DNA of 64,000 nt from Psychromonas marina (GCF_030161115.1 NZ_BSPQ01000001.1:310001-374000), one strand, 5' to 3'; positions 35,080 to 46,203 are shown, numbered from the stretch's first letter. A program made the numbers and translations. Notes: generated by a model not told the origin, from the sequence alone.

Positions 35080-35403
35080 TTACTCAGGAATTTGAGTTGA
35101 GGTATCTACTTCTACTGGCACTTCAACAGCTTGTTCAACTGTTAGGTCAGAGAAAGCATCATCAGCTGATACTTTATTAGTAGATAAGTTACCAAGTACA
35201 AGACTTAACACAAAAAAGGCTACAGCAAGAAGTGCAGTTGTCTTTGTCATAAAGTTACTCGCGCCACCTGCACCAAATACTGTATTTGACGCACCAGAGC
35301 CAAATGAAGCACCCATACCGGCACCTTTACCCTGTTGAATCAAAACGAAACCAACAAGAATAATTGAAACAATTAAATAAACGACTAACAGTATTTCATA
35401 CAT
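35080..35403 (-). CDS. secG: Protein translocase subunit SecG
   Basis: Auxiliary membrane subunit of SecYEG, 107 residues. Start chosen at 35403 (MYEILLVVYLIVSIILVGFV), the usual SecG N-terminus; the open frame extends 30 codons further but that extension is not SecG-like. Two helices flank the conserved QQGKGAGMGASFGSGAS and TVFGAGGASNFM region; the tail is acidic. Downstream of glmM and directly upstream of leuU, as in E. coli. Confidence 0.95.
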   Translation of the reverse strand: MYEILLVVYLIVSIILVGFVLIQQGKGAGMGASFGSGASNTVFGAGGASNFMTKTTALLAVAFFVLSLVLGNLSTNKVSADDAFSDLTVEQAVEVPVEVDTSTQIPE

Positions 35404-35562
35404 AAAAATATACCTAATATTCCTTAGAAACTTACCCACTCTAATAGTAGAGCGGGCGAATAATACTGAAAACAGGCCCAAACCACAAGACAATAAACTG
35501 ACATTTTTAATCTTTTATTGCTTTAATAGCTTATTCGCTTGTTTTTTATGCAAAAGAGCAAG

Positions 35563-36894
35563 TTACGCTTTAACTTTATCTGCAATTTGTTGTGCATAAG
35601 CCTGCACAACCTCTGATTTTTCATCCGCTTCAACCATCACGCGGAAAACAGGTTCAGTGCCTGATTTACGAATCAAGACACGCCCTTTGTCTTCTAATAA
35701 CGCTTCAACAGCTTTAACCTCGGCTAATACCTCTTCATCTTGAAGTGGATCGATTTCATTATTAAATCTGATATTTAAGAGAATTTGTGGGTATTTTTTT
35801 ATGCCTTGGCGTAGTTCATTTAGTGTCATACGACTACCACACATTGCACTCATCACTTGTAAGCCAGAAACAATACCATCACCAGTTGGTAAAAGATCTG
35901 AACATATAACGTGCCCAGAATTTTCGGCGCCAATGCACCAATCATTTTTTACCATTAATTCCATTACATGTTTATCACCAACATCACTGCGATCGAATGG
36001 AATGCCTAATGTTTTTAGCGCTTGCTCTAACCCTAAATTAGACATAGTTGTACCCACTGCACCACCTTTAAGTTTGCCAGTTCGCAACTTATCACGTGCA
36101 ATAATGTAAAGCAGTTCATCACCATCTAACACGTAACCGGTATGATCAACCATCATCACACGATCGCCATCACCATCAAAAGCGATACCAAAGTCAGCTT
36201 GCTCTGCAACGACACGTTCAGAGACCGCTTGCATGCTTGTTGCGCCACAATTTAAGTTAATATTAAGGCCGTCTGGTTCAACGCCCATCGCAATCACATC
36301 AGCACCCAACTCACTGATCACCATCGGTGCAATGTGATAAGTTGCACCATGAGCACAGTCCACTACGATTTTAAGACCACTTAAATCATACTTTGATGGG
36401 AAAGTACTCTTACAAAATTCAATATAACGCCCAGCTGCATCATTAATACGATACGCTTTACCTAGCTCACTAGAATCAACACATATAAGGGGTTTATCAA
36501 TCTCAGCTTCAATGTCTAACTCATTCTGCTCTGAGAGCTTGATACCCTCGTCCGAGAAAAACTTAATGCCGTTATCATAAAATGGATTATGAGAAGCACT
36601 GATCACGATACCAGCAGTTGCACGGAAAGTACGTGTCAAGTAGGCAATAGCAGGAGTCGGCATTGGGCCCATTAAAACAGGACGTAAGCCAGCAGCGGTT
36701 AAACCTGCCTGCAATGCAGCCTCTAGCATGTATCCAGAGATACGCGGATCTTTACCAATTAATACTTTTTTAGATCCTGATTTTGCTAATACGCGACCTG
36801 CAGCCCAACCTAATTTAAGTGCGAATTCAGGTGTAATTAAGGACTCACCTACTTTTCCACGGATACCATCAGTACCAAAATATCTTTTTTTCAT
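35563..36894 (-). CDS. glmM: Phosphoglucosamine mutase
   Basis: Converts glucosamine-6-phosphate to glucosamine-1-phosphate for peptidoglycan and LPS synthesis. 443 residues: [14 protein letters not shown] start, catalytic serine in [17 protein letters not shown] (near residue 100), metal loop [11 protein letters not shown] (near 240), sugar loop GAENSGHV, and phosphate-binding [12 protein letters not shown] near the end. Fourteen bases after folP; the two are likely co-transcribed. Confidence 0.98.
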   Translation of the reverse strand: MKKRYFGTDGIRGKVGESLITPEFALKLGWAAGRVLAKSGSKKVLIGKDPRISGYMLEAALQAGLTAAGLRPVLMGPMPTPAIAYLTRTFRATAGIVISASHNPFYDNGIKFFSDEGIKLSEQNELDIEAEIDKPLICVDSSELGKAYRINDAAGRYIEFCKSTFPSKYDLSGLKIVVDCAHGATYHIAPMVISELGADVIAMGVEPDGLNINLNCGATSMQAVSERVVAEQADFGIAFDGDGDRVMMVDHTGYVLDGDELLYIIARDKLRTGKLKGGAVGTTMSNLGLEQALKTLGIPFDRSDVGDKHVMELMVKNDWCIGAENSGHVICSDLLPTGDGIVSGLQVMSAMCGSRMTLNELRQGIKKYPQILLNIRFNNEIDPLQDEEVLAEVKAVEALLEDKGRVLIRKSGTEPVFRVMVEADEKSEVVQAYAQQIADKVKA

Positions 36895-36908
36895 GTCTAA
36901 TCTTCTTA

Positions 36909-37745
36909 TTATTTTTTGTTAAAAGCGCTAACTTGTTGTAATACTTTGATGATATCAACTGTTTCAGCCACATCATGTACTCGAATTATTTGTGAACCTT
37001 GCTGTATTGCGATTAATGCGCCAGCCAAGCTTCCAGCAAGACGTTCATTTATATCACGATTCAATAAATGCCCAAACATTGATTTACGTGAAACACCGGT
37101 TAACAACGGGTACCCTAAATCAACAAATTGTTTAGTTGCTGCGAGCAGTTCAAAATTATGCTTCAACTGCTTACCAAAGCCAAAGCCGAGATCTAATATT
37201 ATATTATCTCTTTTAATGCCAGCGTTGATACAGGTCTCAGCACGCCCCAATAAAAAACTTTCAACATCTCCCAATAGGTTTTCATAATGTGGCGCAGTTT
37301 GCATTGAACGAGGTGCTCCCTGCATATGCATTAAGCATACAGGTACTTGTGCTGCAACTGCGGCTTCTAGTGCCCCCTGTTCCTGCAAAGCACGAACATC
37401 ATTGATAATATTAGCCCCTGCTTTTACAGCTTCGGTCATTACTGAAGCTTTACTGGTATCGATAGAGATCCAGCAATCTAACTGTTGCGATATTTTTTCA
37501 ATCACAGGCAATACACGATCTAACTCTTCCTGAGTTGCAACATCAGCGGCACCGGGGCGAGTAGACTCACCACCGATATCAATAATAGTAGCGCCCTGCT
37601 CAACCATTTTTGTTGCTTGAATTAATGCGTTATCAATATTGGAAAAGTTTCCACCATCGGAAAAAGAGTCTGGAGTAACATTTAAAATCCCCATTACTTG
37701 AGGTGTGCTTAAATCAAGTGTCTTATGTCCACTTTGCAATTGCAT
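36909..37745 (-). CDS. folP: Dihydropteroate synthase
   Basis: Joins p-aminobenzoate to the pterin in folate synthesis and is the sulfonamide target. 278 residues, TIM barrel: [16 protein letters not shown] (pterin loop 1), [43 protein letters not shown]. All key loops are intact. Between ftsH and glmM as in E. coli. A terminator lies between ftsH and folP, so folP-glmM transcription probably needs read-through or a promoter in the short gap. Confidence 0.98.
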   Translation of the reverse strand: MQLQSGHKTLDLSTPQVMGILNVTPDSFSDGGNFSNIDNALIQATKMVEQGATIIDIGGESTRPGAADVATQEELDRVLPVIEKISQQLDCWISIDTSKASVMTEAVKAGANIINDVRALQEQGALEAAVAAQVPVCLMHMQGAPRSMQTAPHYENLLGDVESFLLGRAETCINAGIKRDNIILDLGFGFGKQLKHNFELLAATKQFVDLGYPLLTGVSRKSMFGHLLNRDINERLAGSLAGALIAIQQGSQIIRVHDVAETVDIIKVLQQVSAFNKK

Positions 37746-37773
37746 AAATACGAATGCCTTTCATTTTTAAATT

Positions 37774-37806
37774 AAAAAAAAACCTAAGCAAGCTTAGGTT
37801 TTTTGA
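37774..37806 (-). terminator. Terminator after ftsH
   Basis: AACCTAAGC / GCTTAGGTT with A- and T-runs on both sides (bidirectional in form), between ftsH and folP. Confidence 0.82.
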
Positions 37807-37825
37807 TGTTTAAATAACTGCGAGG

Positions 37826-39808
37826 TTATTTATCTTCTTTTTTCTGCTCAGAGTCAGCTTTAGTAATGACCGGTTCTTCTGTTTCAGCAACAACAGGTTC
37901 ATCTTGCACAACTTCTTCAGATACAGTCTCTTCTGCTTTAACCGTTTCTTCTACAACTGCCGCTTTAGGCTCAGTTGTTTCTTTAGCTGGCTCAGTCTTT
38001 TCGTCTCCCCACCCTGCAGGAGCACGTACTTCAACTCGCGCCATTAAGTCATCTACTTGTAAAGCATCAATCGTTTCATATTTCATTAACGCATCTTTCA
38101 TTGCATGTAATACATCAAGATTGTCAGTTAATAATTTGAAAGCACGTTGATAGTTACTTTCAATGAAACTACGTACTTCATCATCAATCAATTTACCCGT
38201 TTCATGGGAAACCGTATTTGAACGTAATGAGTTCGCTTCAGCAGTTAATAGAATTGGACCTAATTTTTCTGAGAAGCCCCACTCCGTCACCATTGCGCGA
38301 GCAATCGCAGATGCTTGTTTAATATCTTGCGATGCACCGGTTGAAACGCGGTCTTTACCGTAGATAAGCTCTTCAGCAATTCGCCCACCGTAAGCAACTG
38401 CGATACTACTTTCAAGCTCTTGGCGGTTTTGACTAATTTGATCACCTTCTGGTAAAAATTGTGTCACACCCAACGCTCGACCACGTGGAATAATTGTTAC
38501 TTTATGAATAGGATGATGCTGTGGCACTAATTTAGCCACAATTGCATGTCCCGCTTCATGGTAAGCAGTTGATTCTTTATCTTCTTCACGCATTACCAAG
38601 CTACGACGCTCAGATCCCATTAAGATTTTATCGCGTGCTTGTTCGAAATCTTCTTTGGTAATCGTACGTTTATTTGAACGAGCTGCAAACAACGCGGCTT
38701 CATTCACAAGGTTTGCTAAATCAGCACCTGAGAAACCAGGTGTACCACGCGCTAGAATTTTTGCTTCTACGTCATCCGCTAAAGGAACTTTACGCATATG
38801 TACATTTAAGATCTGTTCACGACCACGTACATCAGGCAAGCCAACCACCACTTGACGGTCAAAACGACCTGGGCGTAATAATGCGGCATCTAATACATCA
38901 GGTCTGTTTGTAGCTGCAACGACAATAATACCTTCATTACCTTCAAAACCATCCATCTCAACCAATAATTGGTTTAACGTTTGTTCACGCTCATCGTTAC
39001 CACCACCAACACCACTACCACGTTGACGGCCTACGGCATCGATCTCATCGATAAAGATGATACAAGGTGCAGATTTCTTTGCTTGCTCAAACATATCACG
39101 TACACGTGATGCACCAACACCCACAAACATCTCAACAAAATCAGAACCTGAAATCGCAAAGAAAGGTACTTTCGCTTCGCCAGCAATCGCTTTAGCAAGC
39201 AAGGTTTTACCCGTACCAGGAGGACCTACTAATAAAACACCAGTAGGGATACGTCCACCTAACTTTTGGAATTTAGTCGCGTCTTTTAGATAATCAACCA
39301 GCTCTTTAACATCTTCTTTTGCTTCGTCACAACCAGCAACATCAGCAAAAGTAGTTTTGATTTGGTCTTCACCCATCAATTTGGCTTTACTCTTACCAAA
39401 GGACATTGCGCCACCTTTGCCACCACCTTGCATATTACGCATGAAGAATATCCATACACCAATTAGCAGTAACATTGGGAACCAAGAAACAAAGATAGAT
39501 GCTAAGAAGCTTGTTTCTTCTGGTGCAGTACCTTCTACTTTTACATTGTGCTTGATTAAGTAGTTCATTAAATCAAGATCAGGCGCTGGAATATAGGTCT
39601 CAAATGTACTTTGATTGGTTTTTACACCTTTAATCACTTGACCATCAATCAGAACTTGTTGAATTTGCCCTTGGCTAACCTCTTTATTAAAGGTTGTATA
39701 GTCCATTGCGCTCTGTTTGTTACTATCGCCACCAAACCCTTGGAATAGGGACATTAAAACAACTGCGATAACCAACCACAATATTAGGTTTTTTGCCATA
39801 TCGTTCAA
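37826..39808 (-). CDS. ftsH: ATP-dependent zinc metalloprotease FtsH
   Basis: Hexameric inner-membrane protease that controls LpxC, sigma32 and unassembled membrane proteins. 660 residues. The start is a TTG (39808) with GAGG eight bases upstream, followed by [11 protein letters not shown]. coli ftsH has the equivalent [10 protein letters not shown]. Two N-terminal helices flank a periplasmic domain; AAA module with [19 protein letters not shown] and the second region of homology ([18 protein letters not shown]); protease HEAGH (near 418). The tail after residue 600 is unusually acidic and low in complexity (E, V, T, A) and longer than in E. coli. Confidence 0.98.
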   Translation of the reverse strand: MNDMAKNLILWLVIAVVLMSLFQGFGGDSNKQSAMDYTTFNKEVSQGQIQQVLIDGQVIKGVKTNQSTFETYIPAPDLDLMNYLIKHNVKVEGTAPEETSFLASIFVSWFPMLLLIGVWIFFMRNMQGGGKGGAMSFGKSKAKLMGEDQIKTTFADVAGCDEAKEDVKELVDYLKDATKFQKLGGRIPTGVLLVGPPGTGKTLLAKAIAGEAKVPFFAISGSDFVEMFVGVGASRVRDMFEQAKKSAPCIIFIDEIDAVGRQRGSGVGGGNDEREQTLNQLLVEMDGFEGNEGIIVVAATNRPDVLDAALLRPGRFDRQVVVGLPDVRGREQILNVHMRKVPLADDVEAKILARGTPGFSGADLANLVNEAALFAARSNKRTITKEDFEQARDKILMGSERRSLVMREEDKESTAYHEAGHAIVAKLVPQHHPIHKVTIIPRGRALGVTQFLPEGDQISQNRQELESSIAVAYGGRIAEELIYGKDRVSTGASQDIKQASAIARAMVTEWGFSEKLGPILLTAEANSLRSNTVSHETGKLIDDEVRSFIESNYQRAFKLLTDNLDVLHAMKDALMKYETIDALQVDDLMARVEVRAPAGWGDEKTEPAKETTEPKAAVVEETVKAEETVSEEVVQDEPVVAETEEPVITKADSEQKKEDK

Positions 39809-39981
39809 GATGTAAACCTCATGTTAATAAATAAAAATTCAATTGTTAGACTACTACAGTTTAAAAAGAGTCGCCACAAGATAGTTGCCATAAAATGACC
39901 ATATAAAGTAAAATTTACAAAGTTATCCGTATATATTAAGAACTAAGCCACATTACTCTAGTTGAATATATAGAGGATAGC

Positions 39982-40003
39982 TTAGTTGTTTAAAAACAAC
40001 TAA
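39982..40003 (-). other. AT-rich dyad between rlmE and ftsH
   Basis: TTAGTTGTTT-AA-AAACAACTAA, ten pairs around two bases. No clean U-run follows; it may be a weak terminator or an operator-like dyad. Confidence 0.4.
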
Positions 40004-40033
40004 ATGCAAATCACCAAAACAGTCAGAATATAT

Positions 40034-40702
40034 TTAACCTTTAAACCCGGTCGCTACGAGATACACTTCTCTAGAGCGAGCACGTGAAGATTCAGGTTTA
40101 CGTGTTTTTACTACTTTAAAGTGTTTCTTAACTTCAAGCATATAATTATCGAAATCAGCGCCCATGAATACCTTGACGATAAAACTGCCATCTTTCACCA
40201 AAACATCTCGACACATTTCTAAGGCAAGCTCAACAAGGTACATTGATTTAGGTTGATCCATCGCAGCATTACCACTCATATTAGGAGCCATATCAGATAA
40301 CACTACATCGACCTTACTGTCGCCAATGCGGGATAACAGGGCGTTTAATACATCGTCTTCACGGAAATCACCCTGTAAAAAATCGACACCTGCAATAGAA
40401 TCCATCGCAAGAATATCACAAGCAATGACTTTACCATTTAAACCAACTGTATCCACGCACCATTGTGACCAACTACCTGGCGCGGCACCTAAATCGACAA
40501 CTGTCATGCCCGATTTAATTAATTTATCTTTATTATTGATCTCTTCGAGCTTAAACACAGCACGAGAACGTAAGCCTAATCGATTGGCTTCTTTTACATA
40601 GAAATCATTAACATGCTCTTGCATCCAGCGTTTAGAGCTACCCGAGTTACTCTTTTTTAATACGCCTGGTTTTGATTCGCCAGCGTTAACTTTTTTGCCC
40701 AT
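40034..40702 (-). CDS. rlmE: 23S rRNA 2'-O-methyltransferase (U2552)
   Basis: Heat-shock methyltransferase that modifies U2552 in the 50S A-loop. 222 residues: basic N-terminus, [21 protein letters not shown] loop [14 protein letters not shown] (near 70), acidic motif [11 protein letters not shown] with catalytic Asp, Lys in SFIVKVFMG and Glu in SREVYLV, completing the K-D-K-E set. Upstream of ftsH on the same strand, 225 bases apart; a 22-base palindromic hairpin (39982-40003) lies in that gap. Divergent from yhbY. Confidence 0.97.
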   Translation of the reverse strand: MGKKVNAGESKPGVLKKSNSGSSKRWMQEHVNDFYVKEANRLGLRSRAVFKLEEINNKDKLIKSGMTVVDLGAAPGSWSQWCVDTVGLNGKVIACDILAMDSIAGVDFLQGDFREDDVLNALLSRIGDSKVDVVLSDMAPNMSGNAAMDQPKSMYLVELALEMCRDVLVKDGSFIVKVFMGADFDNYMLEVKKHFKVVKTRKPESSRARSREVYLVATGFKG

Positions 40703-40790
40703 GAGGATTTCTCGTATAGTTATAAATAGTAAAAGATATTATTTAAGGGTAGAATGGCTTGTTTTCAACCCCTAAAATGAAAGAATTTGT

Positions 40791-41087
40791 ATGAATCTAT
40801 CAAATAAACAAAAGAAACACTTAAAAGGTTTAGCACACCCACTAAAACCTGTTGTGCTACTTGGTCAAAATGGCCTAACTGAAGGTGTACTTGCAGAGAT
40901 TGAGAATGCCCTTAATTTCCACGAGTTAATCAAAGTTAAAGTTGCAACTGATGACCGTGAGATGAAACAACTAATTATTGATGCGATTGTTCGTGAAACA
41001 GAAGCAGTTAATGTAGCAAAAATTGGTCACATCGTCGTGTTATACCGTCAAAGTGAAGAAAAGAAAGTTGACTTACCACGTAAGTGA
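40791..41087 (+). CDS. yhbY: RNA-binding protein YhbY (CRM domain)
   Basis: 98-residue CRS1-YhbY domain protein that associates with pre-50S particles. Opens with NLSNKQKKHLKGLAHPLKPV; the conserved GQNGLTEGVLAEIENAL loop (GxxG-like) and the ELIKVKVATDDR strand are clear. Gene order with rlmE, ftsH and greA is that of E. coli. Monocistronic, ended by a bidirectional terminator shared with greA. Confidence 0.95.
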   Translation: MNLSNKQKKHLKGLAHPLKPVVLLGQNGLTEGVLAEIENALNFHELIKVKVATDDREMKQLIIDAIVRETEAVNVAKIGHIVVLYRQSEEKKVDLPRK

Positions 41088-41110
41088 TTTTTAATCTTAA
41101 CTTTGCAGCT

Positions 41111-41139
41111 AAAAAAGCCCAGTTTATCTGGGCTTTTTT
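41111..41139. terminator. Bidirectional terminator between yhbY and greA
   Basis: AAAAAAGCCCAG-TTTAT-CTGGGCTTTTTT, 12 pairs, U-runs in both directions. Confidence 0.92.
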
Positions 41140-41156
41140 GTGCTTAAGAGAGTAGA

Positions 41157-41636
41157 TTAAGCAATATATTGTACATTGATGATTTCATAATCAATGGTGC
41201 CACCTGGCGTTTTGATCGAGATTTCATCATCAACCATTTTACCAATTAAGCCACGCGCGATTGGCGAACTTACCGAGATTAGATTTAGTTTAATATCGGC
41301 TTCATCATCACCTACAATTTTGTAAGTCACTTCATCATCGGTATCCACATTCACAATAGTCACTGTTGAACCAAAGATCACTTTGCCATTATTTGCAATT
41401 TTACTGATATCAATAATTTGCGCATTAGAAAGTTTTGCTTCGATATCTTGAAGACGTCCTTCACAGAAACCTTGCTGTTCACGTGCTGCGTGATATTCCG
41501 CATTCTCTTTAAGATCACCATGTTCACGGGCTTCTGCGATTGCAGCAACGATCTCTGGGCGAGTTACATTTTTTAATTGCTCAAGTTCGCGGCGTAACGC
41601 AGCAGCACCAGTTGCAGTCATCGGATATTGAACCAT
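41157..41636 (-). CDS. greA: Transcript cleavage factor GreA
   Basis: Rescues backtracked RNA polymerase. 159 residues: coiled-coil with the tip acidic pair in [20 protein letters not shown] (D and E at about 41 and 44), then the globular C-terminal domain. Almost identical in the tip to E. coli. A 62-base gap separates its start from the tatD-like gene upstream. Confidence 0.98.
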   Translation of the reverse strand: MVQYPMTATGAAALRRELEQLKNVTRPEIVAAIAEAREHGDLKENAEYHAAREQQGFCEGRLQDIEAKLSNAQIIDISKIANNGKVIFGSTVTIVNVDTDDEVTYKIVGDDEADIKLNLISVSSPIARGLIGKMVDDEISIKTPGGTIDYEIINVQYIA

Positions 41637-41698
41637 GGAAAATCACCTTAAATTTAAACTATTTGAAAAAGGGGCTTATTTTACGCTTATTTTGTAAA

Positions 41699-42472
41699 TT
41701 AGTCATTGGATAACGGAAATATATTACACACATTAGTGTAAAGTTGTGTGGCAAGCTGTGATTTTGGCTCTTGGCGTAATTCACTTAAAACATTAAAAAT
41801 AGTAATAATATTCAATGGTGTATTGGTTGTGCTTTGCTGTTGATAAAGCGGCATATCTGGCGCATCAGTTTCTAAAATCAAAGATTCAATGGGTAATTGA
41901 GCGACCGTTTCTCTGGTTTTTGTAGAGTTAGGGTAGGTGATAACGCCACCAATGCCTAGTTTAAAACCTAATTTAATAAATTCATGGGCAACCTCAATAC
42001 TGCCCGAAAATGCATGGTATACACCACCGTGCATAAATTTTTGCTGCTTCAACAAGGTTAAAATCCGCCCTTGCTTTTTGACACAATGTAAAATAATAGG
42101 TAGTTGCAACTGCTGTGCTATCACCAACTGTTTCAAGAAAACGGACTCTTGTAAGGCATCATCAGCCGCCGCAAATTTATCTAACCCTATCTCCCCAAGC
42201 GCAATACATTTTTTACTGCGAGTTGAAAGCTTAGCCGCTAATATCGTTAAATCTTGCTCTTGGAAAGAGGCTAAAAAATGCGGATGTATGCCGAGTGCAT
42301 AATATAAGGGAGAATAGTGAGTGCAGAGTTGCTCTAACTTTGTCCAGCGATTTTCTTGTGTGGCAGGTATGATCAACTTAGTAATATTGGCTTGATTTAA
42401 CTGCTTAAGCAATGCCTCTATGTGATCGCTAAAACAGTCAAAATCAAGGTGGCAGTGACTATCAATAAACAT
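41699..42472 (-). CDS. TatD-family metal-dependent hydrolase (YjjV-like)
   Basis: TIM-barrel phosphoesterase-type hydrolase, probably a DNase. 257 residues: N-terminal metal motif MFIDSHCHLDF, CIALGEIGLDKF with catalytic Glu, ILHCVKK, GVYHAFSGSIEVA, and LILETDAPDMPL near residue 200, all typical of TatD enzymes. Sequence is closer to YjjV than to TatD or YcfH. Sixteen bases downstream of the DMT exporter gene, so possibly co-transcribed. Substrate unknown. Confidence 0.9.
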   Translation of the reverse strand: MFIDSHCHLDFDCFSDHIEALLKQLNQANITKLIIPATQENRWTKLEQLCTHYSPLYYALGIHPHFLASFQEQDLTILAAKLSTRSKKCIALGEIGLDKFAAADDALQESVFLKQLVIAQQLQLPIILHCVKKQGRILTLLKQQKFMHGGVYHAFSGSIEVAHEFIKLGFKLGIGGVITYPNSTKTRETVAQLPIESLILETDAPDMPLYQQQSTTNTPLNIITIFNVLSELRQEPKSQLATQLYTNVCNIFPLSND

Positions 42473-42487
42473 CTTTTCTCCTAATTG

Positions 42488-43330
42488 CTAACGATTCACT
42501 TTGGGCGTTTTAAAGTTTAATAGCATAGCGCAGAAGATAAGTACTGTGCCAAATATTGATAACAATCCGAAAGGCTCCTGATATAACAAAAACGCCACAA
42601 TCGCGACTAAGGGTAAACGCATAAAATCGAGGGTAACGACCGTAGTGACTGTACTGGTGAGCATCGCTTTGGTCATACAGAAATGCGCCGTTAATGCCGC
42701 GAGTGATACAACACCAATCCAGCCCCACTCTACTAAATTTGGTGCAGTCCAATGGGATAACATTAATACACCACCTAATGGCAACTGAATCAGGCACATA
42801 TAAAAAAGTATCGTCAACGCGTGATTATTCTTAGAGAGCATTTTAGTGGTGCTATGTGCACAAGCATAAAAAACAGCAGCAGCAAGGACAATCAATGATG
42901 CATTGTCAATATGGGTAACCGATGGCTTAACAATGAATAACACCCCAATAAAAGCAACAATAATAGCGATTATTTTACTACTATTTAAACGTTCTTTGAG
43001 AAAAATAGAGGCGATGATGGCAGTCCAAAAAGGCACCGTAAACTCAATCGCAAAAACCTGTGCTAGCGGAAGAGTCGCTAATCCCACAAACCAGCCATAT
43101 TGGCCTAAAAAGTGAAATAGATTGCGTAAGATATGACCTTTGAACTGTGTGGTTTTAAAATACTGCTGCTTGTTTATTGAGAAAATGATTAAACTGATAA
43201 CGATCAGCCCTAATAAACTTCTGAAGAATAAAATTTGGAAGGTGTTGAGATTACCTAATTCGCGCCCGGCAACAGCCATCAGCGTAAATGAGCATATCGT
43301 ACCTGTCATCCATAACAGCGTTTTATTCAT
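42488..43330 (-). CDS. DMT-family (EamA) transporter
   Basis: 280 residues with about ten helices in two EamA repeats. The first repeat includes FQILFFRSLLGLIVISLI and VAFIGVLFIVKPS; the second FGTVLIFCAMLLNF near the end. Such proteins export amino acids, metabolites or drugs; substrate cannot be told. Between prfC and the tatD-like gene on the same strand. The ORF begins ATG with AGAGCATA only, so the ribosome site is weak. Confidence 0.85.
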   Translation of the reverse strand: MNKTLLWMTGTICSFTLMAVAGRELGNLNTFQILFFRSLLGLIVISLIIFSINKQQYFKTTQFKGHILRNLFHFLGQYGWFVGLATLPLAQVFAIEFTVPFWTAIIASIFLKERLNSSKIIAIIVAFIGVLFIVKPSVTHIDNASLIVLAAAVFYACAHSTTKMLSKNNHALTILFYMCLIQLPLGGVLMLSHWTAPNLVEWGWIGVVSLAALTAHFCMTKAMLTSTVTTVVTLDFMRLPLVAIVAFLLYQEPFGLLSIFGTVLIFCAMLLNFKTPKVNR

Positions 43331-43341
43331 TATGCTCTCAT

Positions 43342-43369
43342 AAAAAAAGCCTAACTAAGTTAGGCTTTT
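43342..43369 (-). terminator. Intrinsic terminator of prfC
   Basis: AAAAGCCTAAC-TAA-GTTAGGCTTTT, 11 pairs, U-run on the minus strand, 14 bases past the prfC stop. Confidence 0.88.
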
Positions 43370-43383
43370 AATTTGTTGGTAAA

Positions 43384-44970
43384 TTAATGCTCGCGTGTTT
43401 TGCGGAAATTAACCGCAGGATAACGCTCAATCGCAAGGTTTAGATTTACCATTGTAGGCGCAACATAGGTTAAGTTATTACTACCATCTAATGCTAAGTT
43501 ATCGTAAGCTTTTTTCTCAAACTCAGCCATTTTTTGGTCATCGTCACTATCAACCCAAAGTGCGGTTGCTACATTAATGCCTTCATAGATAGCATCAACC
43601 TTATATTCTGATTTCAAGCGTTGTACAACCACTTCAAACTGTAGTACACCTACCGCACCAACAATAAGGTCATTGCTACGTAATGGACGGAATACTTGTA
43701 CAGCACCCTCTTCCGATAGTTGCATCAAGCCTTTTAAAAGCTGTTTCTGCTTAAGTGGATCTTGAAGGCGAATACGACGGAACATCTCCGGTGCAAAGTT
43801 TGGAATGCCCGTAAATTTAAGTGATTCTGTCAATGTAAATGCATCACCTATTTGAATTGTTCCGTGATTATGTAAACCAATAATATCACCAGGGTACGCT
43901 TCTTCTGCTGCACTTCGATCACCAGCCATGAAGGTAACCGCATCAGAGATACTTACCTTTTTACCCGTGCGTACGTGTAGCATTTTCATGCCTTTTTCAT
44001 ACTTGCCAGAACAAACACGCATGAATGCGATACGGTCACGATGTTTCGGGTCCATATTCGCTTGAATTTTAAAGATAAAACCAGAGAACTCTTCTTCTGT
44101 TGGTTCTACTACACGCTCTTTTGCGATACGTGCTAGTGGTTTTGGCGCCCATTCAGTTAAGCCATCTAATACATGATCAACACCAAAGTTGCCTAACGCT
44201 GTACCAAAATAAACCGGCGTTAATTCTCCGCTTAAGAACATTTCTAAATCGAATTCATTAGAAGCACCAACAACAAGCTCCATCTCTTCACGTAAATCAT
44301 CCGCATGAAGTGGTAATACCTCATCTAACTCAGGGTTATCAAGCCCTTTAATGATACGTACTTCTTGAATCGTATGACCTTGGCCTGTTGAATATAAAAT
44401 CACTTCATCGCGTAAAAGGTGATAAACACCTTTAAACTCTTTACCCATGCCAATAGGCCAAGTAATAGGTGCACAAGCAATATTTAAAACGTCCTCTACT
44501 TCATCCATCAGATCAATAGGATCACGCGTATCACGGTCACACTTATTCATGAAAGTAATGATTGGCGTATCACGCAAACGTGTTACTTCCATCAATTTAA
44601 TAGTACGTTGCTCTACACCCTTCGCTGCATCAATAACCATCAAACATGAATCAACCGCTGTTAACGTACGGTAAGTATCTTCCGAGAAATCTTCATGTCC
44701 AGGCGTATCCAAAAGATTAACAATAGAGTTATTGTAAGGAAATTGCATTACAGACGTCGTAATCGAAATACCACGGTCTTTTTCCATCTCCATCCAATCT
44801 GATTTAGCATGCTGCCCTGATTTCTTACCTTTAACCGTACCCGCTTTTTGTAACGCGTTTCCGAAAAGTAATACTTTTTCAGTAATAGTGGTTTTACCCG
44901 CATCTGGATGAGAGATGATTGCGAATGTACGTCTAGAGTTGACTTCCTCTAGGAACTTAGTGTCTGCCAT
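43384..44970 (-). CDS. prfC: Peptide chain release factor RF-3
   Basis: GTPase that recycles RF1 and RF2 from the ribosome. 528 residues (E. coli 529): [20 protein letters not shown] (P-loop, near 20), [11 protein letters not shown] (switch I), [17 protein letters not shown], and [12 protein letters not shown]. All five GTPase motifs are intact. Its own terminator and a 380-base upstream region make it a single-gene unit. Confidence 0.98.
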   Translation of the reverse strand: MADTKFLEEVNSRRTFAIISHPDAGKTTITEKVLLFGNALQKAGTVKGKKSGQHAKSDWMEMEKDRGISITTSVMQFPYNNSIVNLLDTPGHEDFSEDTYRTLTAVDSCLMVIDAAKGVEQRTIKLMEVTRLRDTPIITFMNKCDRDTRDPIDLMDEVEDVLNIACAPITWPIGMGKEFKGVYHLLRDEVILYSTGQGHTIQEVRIIKGLDNPELDEVLPLHADDLREEMELVVGASNEFDLEMFLSGELTPVYFGTALGNFGVDHVLDGLTEWAPKPLARIAKERVVEPTEEEFSGFIFKIQANMDPKHRDRIAFMRVCSGKYEKGMKMLHVRTGKKVSISDAVTFMAGDRSAAEEAYPGDIIGLHNHGTIQIGDAFTLTESLKFTGIPNFAPEMFRRIRLQDPLKQKQLLKGLMQLSEEGAVQVFRPLRSNDLIVGAVGVLQFEVVVQRLKSEYKVDAIYEGINVATALWVDSDDDQKMAEFEKKAYDNLALDGSNNLTYVAPTMVNLNLAIERYPAVNFRKTREH

Positions 44971-45350
44971 TATTTAAATTCTCTTAATATGTACACGCAT
45001 ATGCACACAAATATTTTTAATAGGGTTCGATTTTTCGAATGTGCGCAACTATAGCAAATTAAGATCAGCAATTCATTTATTATCAACCTATGGCGTACTC
45101 GTATAATTAAAAAAACACAAGTAAGGAAAGGCATATATTCCGTTCGATGAAATATGTTCGCATGACACGATGCTTATTTTTTATAGTGTTAATTATTGTT
45201 CTATTTGCTAGTTAGCTAATGAACTGATAACAAAGCACTTCAACAACATCCCCCATCTCTCTGCAAACAACACTAAAGCAAGTCAGTATCATTGTTAAAA
45301 TATATGCTAATATAGCTAGCTGAAAATGTTTTAATCAAAAATGGTGTTTT
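44971..45350. other. Divergent spacer between prfC and the RRM gene
   Basis: 380 AT-rich bases with the two promoters. A 22-codon frame at 45147-45215 encodes a basic N-terminus followed by a hydrophobic segment, like an isolated small membrane peptide, but no ribosome site precedes it. Nothing else was seen. Confidence 0.45.
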
Positions 45351-45782
45351 ATGAAATTATTAGTACGTAATCTTGCTGTGGCAACAACAGAAGAAAAGTT
45401 AATCAGTTTATTTAGTGAGCATGGCAAAGTGCAGTCGTGTAATTTAGTGTTAGACGCTAAAACAGGAAAATCAAAAGGTTTTGGTTTTATTGAAATGCCT
45501 AAGCCTGGTGATGCTAAAGCCGCAGTTAAAAACTTAAATGGTTTCAAATTAGCTGGCAACATTATCCGTGTAAAAAGAGCAGAATCAAAACCAGTTGAAA
45601 CAACGGTTGTTGAAGAAAAGCCTGCTGCAGTACAATTTAAACAAGCCCCTAAAGTGGCACTAAAAGCACCTGTAGTTGAAGTATCAGTAGAAGTAGAAGT
45701 TACTGCTGATGAAGCGGTAACAGAAGCAGTCGTAAACCCTAAAGATATCTGGGGTAAAGTGAAAGAGTCTGACGACTACTAA
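45351..45782 (+). CDS. RRM-type RNA-binding protein
   Basis: One RNA-recognition motif, residues 1-75: RNP2 is LLVRNL (residues 3-8) and RNP1 KGFGFIEM (about 44-51). After it comes a 65-residue low-complexity acidic tail rich in Val, Glu, Ala and Pro (VEVSVEVEVTADEAVTEAV) ending in DIWGKVKESDDY. Bacterial RRM proteins of this size are linked with cold adaptation in cyanobacteria and marine gammaproteobacteria; the exact RNA target is unknown. Single gene; no terminator was evident after it. Confidence 0.85.
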   Translation: MKLLVRNLAVATTEEKLISLFSEHGKVQSCNLVLDAKTGKSKGFGFIEMPKPGDAKAAVKNLNGFKLAGNIIRVKRAESKPVETTVVEEKPAAVQFKQAPKVALKAPVVEVSVEVEVTADEAVTEAVVNPKDIWGKVKESDDY

Positions 45783-45854
45783 GCTGAATTACGCTTATTG
45801 ATAACTCAATAGCCACTATCGCCAGTGGCTATACCCCTCCCCTAAATAACCATG

Positions 45855-46190
45855 CTAGTTAGCGGTCATCTGCCGAGATAAGGCATCAAAACGACTCAAA
45901 CAAATTTTTTGTAGATTCTGCATGCCTACTTTCAACAAGACTTTCTCACTTTTATCCCAAGCTAAATAAACCTCAGTAGCGTCGGTAGCTTTAAAGTGCA
46001 ATATTGATAAACGTATATCATTGAGCATTTTCTGATAATAAATAAGCATTTCACGATCATTGATATCGTTAGATATCTGGCTGCAGATTTGGTAATTAGC
46101 AAGCGAACGACCGAGTTCATCGGTATCTCTGTTATTCGCCCAGGCAACTGACTGACTAAATAGCAGCAGCATACATATAATTGCTTTCAT
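45855..46190 (-). CDS. Small secreted protein of unknown function (111 aa)
   Basis: Start chosen at 46190, with AAGGA four bases upstream; a longer frame adds 16 residues without a site. Residues 1-18 are a signal peptide (MKAIICMLLLFSQSVAWA). The mature part is helical and has two cysteines (ICSQI, KICLSRF), which may form a disulfide. No family recognised. Thirteen bases past its start lies the terminator of the PLP-enzyme gene, so it starts from its own promoter or read-through. Confidence 0.6.
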   Translation of the reverse strand: MKAIICMLLLFSQSVAWANNRDTDELGRSLANYQICSQISNDINDREMLIYYQKMLNDIRLSILHFKATDATEVYLAWDKSEKVLLKVGMQNLQKICLSRFDALSRQMTAN

Positions 46191-46203
46191 AATATCCTTA
46201 TAC

